NCBI GenBank assembly: GCA_000482145.1
Contig: AUXH01000398.1
Coordinates: 1 to 18,433 of the forward strand
Direction of reading: 5' to 3'
DNA length: 18,433 bases
Source: Strigomonas culicis
Lineage: Eukaryota; Euglenozoa; Kinetoplastea; Trypanosomatida; Trypanosomatidae
A program made the translations under genes and the position numbers. Below the pieces are notes generated by a model. The model was given only the letters and a program-made list of their open reading frames with translations. It did not search any database and was not told where the DNA came from. Shown here piece by piece: positions 1-8,900 of the stretch; the first letter of the stretch is position 1; every line of letters starts with the position of its first letter.

Positions 1-847
1 GCGGCGGCGGCGGCAGCGCCGTCGGCGACACGCCGAAGGAGCCGCTGGAATCCGCGTGGTGGGCGCTGAGCTGGCGGCTGGACAGCGCGGGCGTGTTGGA
101 GCCCGTCGGGCCCTCCGTCGGCGCCGCGTGGAAGAGCTTGAGGCTGCCGTGCAGCGCCGCTGCGCTCGTCGGCGGGGTCGCGCCAAAGTGCTGCTGCGGC
201 TGCGACGCCACGAGGGCGCCCGCAAAGGTCGGCGCGCTGCCGGTGACCATCGCCGGGGGAGTGGTGCCGCCGCCGCCGCCGCCGCCGAGCGACAGCGAGA
301 GATTCGTCGCCGGCAGCGCGCCGAAGCCGCTGCCGGTGGGGCTGACCGCGGCGGGCATGTGGCCGGTGTGCACCGGCAGCGACGGCGACACCTGCTGCGA
401 GAAACGGCTCTTGCCAGGCCCGTTGAGGAGCGCGGCATTGTTGTTGCTGGCGTTGCTGTTGTTCGTCGTGCTGCCGGCGATGGCGCCGCCGGCGGCGGCG
501 AGCGTGCCGAAGGCAGCGTAGGACGGCGGCTGGTTCGCGCTGCCGGTGCTGGCCGTTCCGGCCACGGCGCTGTCGCTCCGCCGCCCGCGGTCGGCCGCGG
601 CCGGCCACGCGGAGGTGCGCGCCGGGCCCTGCTTGGCCTGCGGCGCGCTCGCCGTGCGGTGGCTCGTGGGGCTGCCGCTCGTCGAGGAGGACGACGTGGG
701 GCTGCTGGCCGCGTAGGCGGGCATAGACGGGTTGGCGGGCGTCGCGGAGGCGACCGGGCCGGTCGTCGCGAAGGAGGTGGAGCTGAGTGTGTACCGCGAC
801 GGCGCTGCCGTATAGTGCAGCGCGGCGGTAGCAGGTGGTGTTGTCAT
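1..847 (-). CDS. Low-complexity Ser/Ala/Pro/Thr-rich protein, N-terminal part (cut by left edge)
   Basis: A minus-strand frame opens with ATG at 847-845 and runs without a stop to position 1, giving 282 codons of an incomplete protein. I do not recognise it. The visible part is almost entirely low-complexity: Ser/Thr/Ala/Pro/Gly stretches, an Asn/Ser patch (TTNNSNASNNN), seven consecutive Gly, and a run of Pro at the cut end. It has no predicted signal peptide, membrane helix or folded-domain signature. Its GC-rich coding composition matches its neighbours, and the AT-rich spacer begins immediately upstream of the ATG. That change supports this start, as does a pyrimidine tract plus AG about 107 nt upstream. 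Such disordered N-termini are common in trypanosomatid protein kinases, RNA-binding proteins and cytoskeletal proteins. Any function would have to come from the unseen C-terminal part. Confidence 0.75.
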   Translation of the reverse strand, partial: MTTPPATAALHYTAAPSRYTLSSTSFATTGPVASATPANPSMPAYAASSPTSSSSTSGSPTSHRTASAPQAKQGPARTSAWPAAADRGRRSDSAVAGTASTGSANQPPSYAAFGTLAAAGGAIAGSTTNNSNASNNNAALLNGPGKSRFSQQVSPSLPVHTGHMPAAVSPTGSGFGALPATNLSLSLGGGGGGGTTPPAMVTGSAPTFAGALVASQPQQHFGATPPTSAAALHGSLKLFHAAPTEGPTGSNTPALSSRQLSAHHADSSGSFGVSPTALPPPP

Positions 848-889
848 GGCCAAGAAGTATACAGTATATCGTAGATAGTATGCCGATAG

Positions 890-917
<28 letters not shown>
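890..917. repeat. (AT)14 dinucleotide microsatellite
   Basis: Fourteen uninterrupted AT units, followed by a short second ATATATAT run at 921-928. The repeat lies 43 nt upstream of the left gene's start codon. It would therefore sit inside that gene's predicted 5'UTR. Confidence 0.95.
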
Positions 918-921
<4 letters not shown>

Positions 922-953
922 TATATATGTACGTGGGAAATATGGAGCAAGTG

Positions 954-1045
954 CTAGGACCAACAACAGGAAGGAAAAAAAGTTTAAGATGTAGTTTTTA
1001 TATAGATGCGTATGTTTGTACAAGAAGGAAATGAAAAAAAAAAGA
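954..1045 (-). promoter_or_regulatory. Predicted trans-splice acceptor region of the left-edge gene
   Basis: Read on the minus strand, T-rich tracts (complements of 1031-1044 and 968-982) are followed by the first AG (complement of CT at 954-955). This would give a 5'UTR of about 107 nt. In trypanosomatids the spliced leader is usually added at the first AG after a pyrimidine tract. The site is inferred from sequence alone. Confidence 0.4.
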
Positions 1046-2313
1046 ACAAACAACAGGGAAACTCCAAAAAAAAAGAATTGTTTAAATTCGATTCTTCTTT
1101 TATTGTACTAGTACTACCAAGAGTATTAATTATTCTTTGTTGTTGTTTTTTATCTCTTCTTTTTTTCTTTCGTTTTTTTTTTTAGTTTTACGTTTTACTG
1201 TTTGTTTGCTTGTTTGTTTGTTTGTTTTTGTTGTTGTTGATGTTGTTGTTTTACCTCGTTTTAGATTACGAATAAGCTTTCGCGTATTATATAGAGTATG
1301 TGTGAGAGCAGAACAAAAAGCTAGTTTTGTTCTTGTTTTTTTTATTTTTGAATGAGTAGCACTCTTTTTTGTTGTTGTTTTGTTTTTCTTCAGTTTCGTC
1401 TTTTTTATTTCCTTCCTTTTTTGTTTGTTTGTTGTTGTTCGTTTTTGGATCGGAAAAAAAAATGAAATGTAAAAATCAGTAACGATGATAGTATATTAAA
1501 AAAAGAGAACAAAAAAATAATAAGAAAGGTGTACAACAATTGTTTTTGTTTTGTCTTTCAATATATATTGATGTGTATATCAATATATGAAGTTACTCTT
1601 TACTAATTAATATAAGTGAAAAGCGAGAAAAAAGACACAAAAAACAAAGAAAAGAAAACAATTATGAATATCCGCAAATAAAAAAGGGAATCGAAATAAA
1701 GAAAAGCAAAAAAGCAAAAAAGCAAAAACGAAAAAAGAACACCTTTAAAAAACACTCGAGAAAGCCGCTTGATACGAAGTGTATGTATATATCAATAAGT
1801 ACCGTAGCTTAGCTGCCCGTGTAACTCTGTGCAATGTACAGACTCCAATAATAGTTGCAAGAAAAAAAAAATGCACACGCACAGCTCAGAAAACAAACAA
1901 AATGAAATGAACAATAATAACACTACTGGACTTCGCGTACAGTCGCATGTGACAGAAGAGGAGAGGGAGAGACGGTGCAATTGTGAGTAGGCAAACAGTA
2001 TAGGGGTCCGCAGGACAGAGGTGACTTGCACAAGAAAAAGATACACATATGTAAGTATAAAATGTAAATACACACATGAAGACAAGTGGACGTTGCCATG
2101 ACTGTATGTAACAACAGTGCTTTTGATGAAATATACGGTGGCTATGAATGTGTATATATATATCGCGAATTGCACATTTATTTATTTTTTATTTTTGTTG
2201 TTGTTGTTATTTTTTTTTAGGAGTAGTTATGTTTTTTTTTTATTTCTCTTCTTTCTTTCCTTTCTGTTTCTTATTCTTTATATGAGGAGGAGGGATGCAA
2301 TCTGCCATGTATC

Positions 2314-2386
2314 GGTTGCGTGCGATTACGGTGATGCGGGAAACCGACATCACGGTGGCCAGCCGGTGGTGGATACCAACGCAACC
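2314..2386. other. Nested inverted repeat (possible structured RNA)
   Basis: An 8-bp perfect outer stem pairs GGTTGCGT (2314-2321) with ACGCAACC (2379-2386). Inside it is a hairpin at 2331-2353: GTGATG/CATCAC, a one-base bulge, then CGG/CCG closing a GAAA loop on the plus strand (UUUC on the minus strand). The element spans 73 nt, lies in the only GC-rich patch of this spacer, and sits about 415-490 nt downstream of the cytidylyltransferase stop codon. It is probably in that gene's 3'UTR. AGA follows the outer stem on the plus strand, which recalls the AGA box of trypanosomatid single-hairpin H/ACA RNAs, but the internal loop is very asymmetric. Confidence 0.35.
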
Positions 2387-2802
2387 AGAAGAAGACAAAG
2401 GCATGAAAGCACATATACACAAACACACATGAAAAGAAAAAGAAAACATGAAATGGAATGGTAATCATAACAGCAATCATAATAATGTACAAAGAATTCA
2501 AAAAAAAAAGACGAAAAACAAATGTATGAAAAAAGTGCTTACGTTGCTTATCGTCGTTATTAATTATAATGAACACACACACATACATAAGAAAAAGAAC
2601 AAACAAAACGAAGACCGAAGAGTATCCGGCAGTTATCTGTGTCTCATTAATTACGTTTCTTATTCTTTAATACTTTTTTTCTCAATTTGTGACAACTAGC
2701 ATGAAGGCACAATTGTGATGTGAAGAGGCCCCCCGTCGGACGCCATGATGTACGTATATACAGCGTTGAAGAAACAGAGAGGTTGCCATGTTGCCCCCCC
2801 CT

Positions 2803-4473
2803 TCACTGGCTGTCCTTCACAGTCGACGCGCCGTTCAGCTTATCCCTCGCGGCGGTGTCTTCATCACTCGCCGCGCGGATGCGCTTGATGAGCTCGCTCG
2901 TCGAGATGCCCTCCGTGCGCGGTGCCGTCCGCAACATGCCGAGCTGCCGCGGCACGGCATAGTATGTGTCCTGCGGTGTGTTGTACTCCTCGCCGCAGAC
3001 GACGATGTGCACGTTGTAGTACTTGATCATCTCCGCGGTGATGCCGGAGACGGGCGCGTCGGGCACCACCTCACTCACGTAGCGGCAGAGCGCGACCTCC
3101 TTCACACGCTCCTCCGTCGTCATGATGGGCCGCCGCTTATAGTGCTCGCACTCGTCGTCGCCGCACACGCCGACGATGAGGCGGTTGCCGAAGCGCAGCG
3201 CGTTGGCCATCATGAGCTTGTGGCCCGCGTGGCAGAGGTCGAACACGCCGTCGATGTATACGTTACACACCGGCACGAAGAGCGGCACGTTCAGCACGTA
3301 GCTGAGGTCCACGAGCACCGCTGTGAGGTACATGATGCTGCCGGCGAGCGTCACCACGTCGTTGAAGAGCGAGCCGACGATGATGCCCATCACCGCCGCG
3401 TGCACGCGCCGGTGGGCGAGGTCGCTCACGTAGACCTCCACCGACAGCAGGCCGACGACGAGCGCGTCGCTCAGCACGCTCAGGATGTTGTATTCACTCA
3501 GCGGCAGCAGGTAGAAGATGGGCACGACGCGCGTCGCGAGGCAGAGGATGATGCCCGTCTTGTTGCGCTTCCGCATCTTGAGCGCGGCGATGTTCACGAA
3601 GGACAGCAGCACTAGCAGGATATAGCCGCGCCGCGCGGCGGCCGTGTCGATCTGCTGCATGACGCTGCTCGTGTAGGTCGGGCACAGCCAGCGCAGCAGC
3701 AGCAGCAGCAGCATCACGAAGGAGAGCTCCGAGTCGCGGAAGCAGTAGGTCGCCACGTAGGCCCAGTTCTTCACCTTCTCCTTCTTGAGGTTGTTCGCGT
3801 TGATGCGGCCCAGCACCGTGTTGAGCTCGATCAGCTGCAGTGTCAGCAGCACGTACCACTTGGTCGCGATGGTCGTCACCTGGAACACCTCCAGCAGCGT
3901 CAGTGCCATGAAGATGCGCGAGACGGAGCTGCAGATGCGGGAGAAGATGTCGCCGAGGCTGGTGGCGCTCCGGCACCGCTTCGCGTGGACGCCATCCAGC
4001 GACCCGCAGACGATCGCGACAATCATGAGCAGCGCAGCCACGACGGTCGCCGTCTGCACCGTGCGCTGGCTCTCCCAGATGGACGCGTACGACATGTCCT
4101 CGAGCACTGCGGTTGTGTTCGTGACGGCGCCGCCGCCGCCGCCGCCGGCGCCGCGCGCGCCGAACTGCGACAGCGAGGCCAGCACCTCCTGCGAGGGACC
4201 CAGGTCCCCGCCCGGGCGGCCCGGCTCGGAGTGGTTGTAGTAGCTGCGGATGACCTGGTACGCCTGGACGCTGCAGAGCACGCCGACGAGCGTGATGGAG
4301 TTGGGCGCGACCTGTTCACTCACGAAGGTGCGGCTGAGGAAGCGCCACAGCGGCAGGAACATGCGGGTCACGAAGCTCACCGGCCGCGTATCCATCTCAC
4401 TCGACGAGCGGTATATGAGTTCGCGCTCCTCCCCGGTGAAGAGAAAGCTGTGCTCGGAGATGTACTTGGACAT
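2803..4473 (-). CDS. Cytidylyltransferase fused to a degenerate CDP-alcohol phosphotransferase domain (Kennedy pathway)
   Basis: A 556-residue protein with two parts. Residues 400-535 form a nucleotidyltransferase domain of the choline/ethanolamine-phosphate cytidylyltransferase type: VYIDGVFDLCHAGH (HxGH, H415-H418), a CRYVSEVVPDAP segment (463-474), and RTEGISTS (519-526). This domain would make CDP-choline or CDP-ethanolamine from CTP and the phosphobase. Residues 30-395 resemble choline/ethanolamine phosphotransferases: an amphipathic start, APNSITLVG at 56-64, and multiple hydrophobic helices. The signature D-x2-DG-x2-AR-x8-G-x3-D-x3-D appears at 157-182 with only one of four Asp left (D160; the others are G157, S178 and S182), and Arg is replaced by K165. 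I infer an enzyme that is catalytically active only in its C-terminal half, with the N-terminal half acting as a membrane anchor or regulator. It ends in TGA. Choline versus ethanolamine specificity cannot be decided here. Confidence 0.85.
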   Translation of the reverse strand: MSKYISEHSFLFTGEERELIYRSSSEMDTRPVSFVTRMFLPLWRFLSRTFVSEQVAPNSITLVGVLCSVQAYQVIRSYYNHSEPGRPGGDLGPSQEVLASLSQFGARGAGGGGGGAVTNTTAVLEDMSYASIWESQRTVQTATVVAALLMIVAIVCGSLDGVHAKRCRSATSLGDIFSRICSSVSRIFMALTLLEVFQVTTIATKWYVLLTLQLIELNTVLGRINANNLKKEKVKNWAYVATYCFRDSELSFVMLLLLLLRWLCPTYTSSVMQQIDTAAARRGYILLVLLSFVNIAALKMRKRNKTGIILCLATRVVPIFYLLPLSEYNILSVLSDALVVGLLSVEVYVSDLAHRRVHAAVMGIIVGSLFNDVVTLAGSIMYLTAVLVDLSYVLNVPLFVPVCNVYIDGVFDLCHAGHKLMMANALRFGNRLIVGVCGDDECEHYKRRPIMTTEERVKEVALCRYVSEVVPDAPVSGITAEMIKYYNVHIVVCGEEYNTPQDTYYAVPRQLGMLRTAPRTEGISTSELIKRIRAASDEDTAARDKLNGASTVKDSQ

Positions 4474-4552
4474 TCCCTCGCGTTTTTTCTCTGTGTGTGC
4501 TATTGTGCCTTTTGTGCTGTTGTTGGTGGTGTTTGTTTCTCTGGTGTGCGGT

Positions 4553-4625
4553 CTCCGGCGAACAAGAGGGATGACAAAAACGCACGAGAATCGAGAATGA
4601 TAAGGTAAGATAGAAAAAAAAAAGA
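4553..4625 (-). promoter_or_regulatory. Predicted trans-splice acceptor region of the cytidylyltransferase gene
   Basis: On the minus strand the tract complementary to 4605-4622 is T-rich, followed by mixed pyrimidines and the first AG (complement of CT at 4553-4554). The resulting 5'UTR would be about 80 nt. Confidence 0.4.
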
Positions 4626-4788
4626 TTAGTTGTAAAGCACCAAAAAGAAAAAGATGTTACAGACGATATCCCGTTACGATTTGGTCTATGTTTGAAACAA
4701 CTTCTCTTTTCTATGTATATATATTTGAGAGATTGATCTTTGTGGGAGACCCGTTCCGTAATTAATAAAGGCACGCAGAACAATCACT

Positions 4789-4830
<42 letters not shown>
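4789..4830. repeat. Compound microsatellite (TA)11(TG)10
   Basis: Eleven TA units (4789-4810) pass directly into ten TG units (4811-4830). It lies in the spacer about 316 nt upstream of the cytidylyltransferase start codon and beyond its predicted splice acceptor, so it is probably in the 3' flank of the upstream gene. Confidence 0.95.
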
Positions 4831-4831
<1 letters not shown>

Positions 4832-5926
4832 AATAAAAAAGAATACAAAAAAGAAGAAAAGACGACTTCACAGATGCGCTTCTAAAGATAAAAAAAAAAG
4901 AGATGGAGATAGTTGGAAGAAAAAAGAAGTATTTTGGCTTAAGAAGTGATCATATAGATTATCACAAATAGAAAGAAAACACAATCATAAAAAAAGAGGT
5001 TTTTTTTCGTCTGTAGAGACGATGAAGGAACGCGATTCCTTGTGTTTTTTTTTTGTTCTCTTTGTTTATATAAGAATAACAAAACAGTTTTCTTTTTTCA
5101 ATACATCTATCTTAAACTCAAATACTATTGCTGAACGTCAAAACAAATGAGTACTGCACTATATGGCAACATCCGTACACACACATACAATCACATACAT
5201 CACACGTGCATAAATCAGATAAAGGTCATCATTTTTTTTTTGTGTGTGTGCGTGTATGTGTGTGTCAGTGGTGCTCTACACAAAAAAAAAAAAACAGTAT
5301 AGTATTAGAATTAGTTATCAAAGTACATATAAACATCACAGGTGATAGAAAAAATGAAAAAAGGGGAAAAGAAATAAAAGCGACGAGTTCTGTACATTAT
5401 AGTGAACACACAACGAAAGAAAGGGAAAAGAGAAGAAACAGAATTTAAAGTATCAATCACAAGGCAAAAAAAGAGGCCAAAATATAACGGGATAAACAAC
5501 TGAAGTATAAGAACAAGTATTTTTTTTTCTTCATATATAGAAAGTGTGGGTGTTACTAAAAGAAAAAAAAGCATTTTACTTTCTTTTTATTATACTTTGT
5601 TTATGAAGTCGAAGGAATAGCATGTCTGTCCACGACAAGGTTCTCTCATGTTTCTTTCCTTGCTTTTACTTTTTTCCAATGAAAATAAATACCTCTCTTT
5701 TCGGGTTTTTTTTTTATTAACATAACACTTATAGTTTTGTTTTTGTTTTTGTTTTTTTTTTGTATTTCATTGCATTTTCTTTTTCTGGTATATATGCAAA
5801 AGTATGCTCGCAACATAACAATCTTGAATATAAGCTTTCAATTATATCGCTTTTTCGTGTTTCTTTTGGTCGCTAGTATGGTATAAGTGTTTCTGATTGT
5901 TCTGTGCACCCGACCCGCTCGTTTGC

Positions 5927-8900
5927 TTATTCGAACATCTCTTCCTGCGCATCCACCTCCTGGATGAGCACCATCGAGAGCGTGGCGGACATGAGCACCT
6001 CTGCCTGCAGGTCCGACTGGATGCCCCAGCGCGCCGGGTCGCCCTCTAGCAACTGCACGCGGCCCGCGCCCTCCAGCGCCGGGCGCGCCGCGCCGCCCTC
6101 CTCGTCGCCGTCGCCATCGTCCTCATCATCGTCCTCGCCGGTGATGAGCACGCGGTTGACCAGTCCGACGGAGGAGCCGGGGATGCCGTGGATCTTGTCT
6201 GTGTCGTAGCGCACGAGCACAATCGTCATGAGCCCGCTCAGGCCCTTGCAGGCCTGGATGAACGCGGCCGGGTCCTGTAGCACCTCCACGTGCTGCTCCG
6301 TCACGCTCTTCGCGAACAGCGGCAGCTTCAGCGTCGCAAAGGCGTGGTTCGCGACCTCGACCATGTCGACCGCGTTGTGCGCCTCCTGCTGGAAGTCGTG
6401 GACGCGGAAGTGCGGGAGCGAGTACAGGAAGTCCTCGGAGGAGAAGATGTTGTTGTAGCGCATGTAGCGCTTCTTGTCGTCCGCGTCCTCGACGGCGAGC
6501 GGCGCGCCGCCGAGCATCTGCGGCACCTGGATGTTCAGCATCATCTCCGTCGCCGCGAGCGCGAGGCAGGAGCAGGAAGAGGAGAATATGGGCTTGAAGG
6601 GGTGGTGCACCATGCAGTGCGCCATGTCGTAGCCCTTCGTGTTCTCGTAGATGTGCTCCTGCGACTGCTTCACGAGGTGGATCGTGCCGCGCGAGCGGAC
6701 GTCCTCGGCGCTCCAGCTGCAGATCGCGCGGAACAGCAGCGACAGCGGGCACGCCCACACGCGATGGAAGGGGTTCGGGTTGCCGTCGCTGAGCGTCACG
6801 AGCTGCGTCGCGGGGTCGAAGGCGACGATGATGGCGAAGCTGCTCCCGTTGGAGCCGTTCCACACCGCCTCGTCCTCCTGGACCATGATGTGGTCGTACT
6901 TCACGATCATGACGGTCTCCTCCGGCGCGGCGACGGCCGCCGAGATGGCCTCCAGCAGCGACTCCATCGTGTGCACCGTGTGGTGCGGGTTCGCCGGGTC
7001 CGCGTCCGCCGCGGGCTCGTTGCCCTCGTAGTAGTCGTAGTGCGTCACGATGATGGACAGCTCGTCGTCGAGCGCGTAGTGCGAGTAGTTCTGCAGCACG
7101 AAGGCGGCCGCCTGCAGCGGGATGTGGCGCGACAGGAAGTAGGTGTAGTGGAAGCCGCAGAAGTTCAGAAAGCGCTCCACGTCCGAGCGGTAGCCGAGCC
7201 GCGAGACCGCATCCGCGAGCACGGTGACCGCGTACGTTCTAAGGGGGTACTCGAAGCGGCCGTTGATCTCGTTCACCGCCGGCGAGAGGCCGAAGCAGGC
7301 GCGCTTCAGGGCGTAGGCCTGGAACTCCTTGTCGTTGAGCGCCTTGATGATCTTCTTCTCCTTGCTCGCAATCATGTAGCCGTAGCCCATCGTCGCGTTG
7401 TACAGGCGCTGTAGCGGGATGTGCCACGTCTTGCGGAAGCGCTTGACGTTGACGTCCGCGAGCCGCACGATGCCGCGCGTCTCGTCGAGGCCTAGCACAA
7501 TCGCGAAGTGCGCCGGCGTCGCGCGGTCCGAGATGCGCACGTTCTGCGCCACGTTCACGTCGAAGCCGATGAGCATGACGCTCTCCGACTCGACCACCAT
7601 CTTGAGGTGGGCGGTGAAGTCCTCCTCGAAGATGTTCGGCTGGCCGTCCTTGGCGCCGCCGCGGCGCTCCGCGAGGACGAGCCCGACGCGCACCTCCTGG
7701 ATCACCTGCAGCTGCTGCAGGAACGTGTAGTACCAGTTGAAGGCGGTCGCGACGGAGCTGCTCGTGCTCTCGGACACCACCATCGACAGCGGCAGTCGCA
7801 GTTGCTGCACAATCTTGGTGAGCGGGATGCCGCGCAGCTTGACGTCGCACACGTTCACTTTGCTGAGGAGGTTACGGCTGCTCTGCTTCCGCCGCGCGCT
7901 GTCGCTGAGGATGAAGGTGATGGTGAGGTGGTGCAGCATCGCAAGGCCTAGGATGTGCGGCGCGATGTTCACGTCCAGCAGGTTCGTCATGAGCCCGCCG
8001 GCACTGCTGCCGTCCACGACGAACAGGGGGAAGATGGGCGCCACCTTCGGCGCGAAGTCCTCGTTGATGAACACGCGCACAAAGCCGCGCGACAGCAGCG
8101 AGTACTCGTCGCGCTTCTTGAGCGCGTCGTACAGCGTCTGCATGCTCACGGTGTGCTCTTCGAGCACCGTGTTGTTGATGACGCTGTGGTAGCGCTCCAG
8201 CAGCTGCTGCGCCTCCTCGCTCTCCGTCGCCGGCGAGGGGTACTCCTCCGCCGTCAGGTGCGGCACCGCGAAGGTGATGGTGCGCTGCACCACGTTGAAG
8301 TTCAGCAGGATGCCGAACGAGCCCTTCGTCGACTTGGTGTGCCGCGCGGAGGCCATGATGGCCTCCGACTCCTCCTCCGTCTCCGCCATGTTGCTGCGCA
8401 GCCGCAGCTCGCTCTCCTCGACAATGTAGGGGTCGAAGTTGAAGATGTACAACGAGTCGCTCTGCGTGCCGTGGTCGACAAGCTCCTTGCGGAACTGGGC
8501 GAGGGTCGGGATGGGCGGGTGCTCTCCCATGCCCATGATGCAGTCCTGTTCGTCGGGGTCCAGCACCTCCGTGTTGAACGTGGCCATCTCGCAGTGCACG
8601 TGCGCGAGCCGCGCCAGTTCCTCCGGCGTCAGCAGCTGCGCGGCCTCCTCGTCCTCGTCGAACTCGTCGGCCGAGCACGCCTTGTTGTACTCCAGCGTGC
8701 GGTGGAACCGCGTGTGGATGTAGTCGTTCGTGTAGTCGTACAGCTCCGCGAGGGTGACGGCGGAGAAGCCGACGTTGTGCAGCCCCATGTGGTTCGCGCG
8801 CAGCACCTTCTCCAGTGATGTCGGCACCTTCGACACGTACGAGATGGCGATGGCGATGCAGCACAGCCACGAGCAGGACGCGCCCGGCAGCAGGATCTCG

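Larger units (their letters stand above)
848..2802. other. Long AT-rich spacer (5'UTR of the left gene and 3'UTR of the cytidylyltransferase gene)
   Basis: About 1.95 kb without a convincing gene. It contains a (TA)n microsatellite next to the left gene, poly-T/TTTG/TTG runs around 1140-1440, a short tandem array of GCAAAAAA near 1704-1728, and many A-rich stretches. Short open frames here encode only Phe/Ile/Leu/Lys-rich runs typical of translated AT-rich DNA. One GC-richer island at about 2282-2400 stands out and holds a nested inverted repeat, listed separately. The spacer is the longest in the window, so an unrecognised noncoding RNA cannot be excluded. Confidence 0.7.
4474..5926. other. 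AT-rich spacer (5'UTR of the cytidylyltransferase gene and 3'UTR of the large repeat protein gene)
   Basis: About 1.45 kb without a supportable gene. It holds a compound TA/TG microsatellite, CA/TG-rich stretches near 5164-5200 and 5238-5265, and many A and T runs. Short open frames are Lys/Phe/Ile-rich and lack domain character. I see no tRNA-like cloverleaf or other structured RNA. Confidence 0.7.

Noticed and set aside
1202..1440. TTTG/TTG-rich stretch as a telomeric or mobile-element remnant
   Set aside because: It has no TTAGGG units, no reverse transcriptase or transposase coding, and no target-site duplication; it is simple-sequence DNA.
1792..2175. 127-codon minus-strand open frame in the long spacer
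   Set aside because: Its composition is Phe/Leu/Ser/Tyr-rich with AT-rich codons, unlike the GC-rich codon use of all real genes here. It has no recognisable domain.
2314..2386. 73-nt element as a tRNA gene
   Set aside because: The length and closing stem fit, but neither strand shows a T-arm with GGTTCRANYCC, a proper D-arm or an anticodon arm.
6290..7414. Long plus-strand open frame of 374 codons
   Set aside because: It lies antisense to the large repeat protein and is Arg/Val/His-rich, as expected from the complement of GC-rich codons. It has no domain signature.
7955..8818. Plus-strand open frame of 287 codons
   Set aside because: It is antisense to repeat domains A and B of the large protein, with biased composition and no supporting signals.
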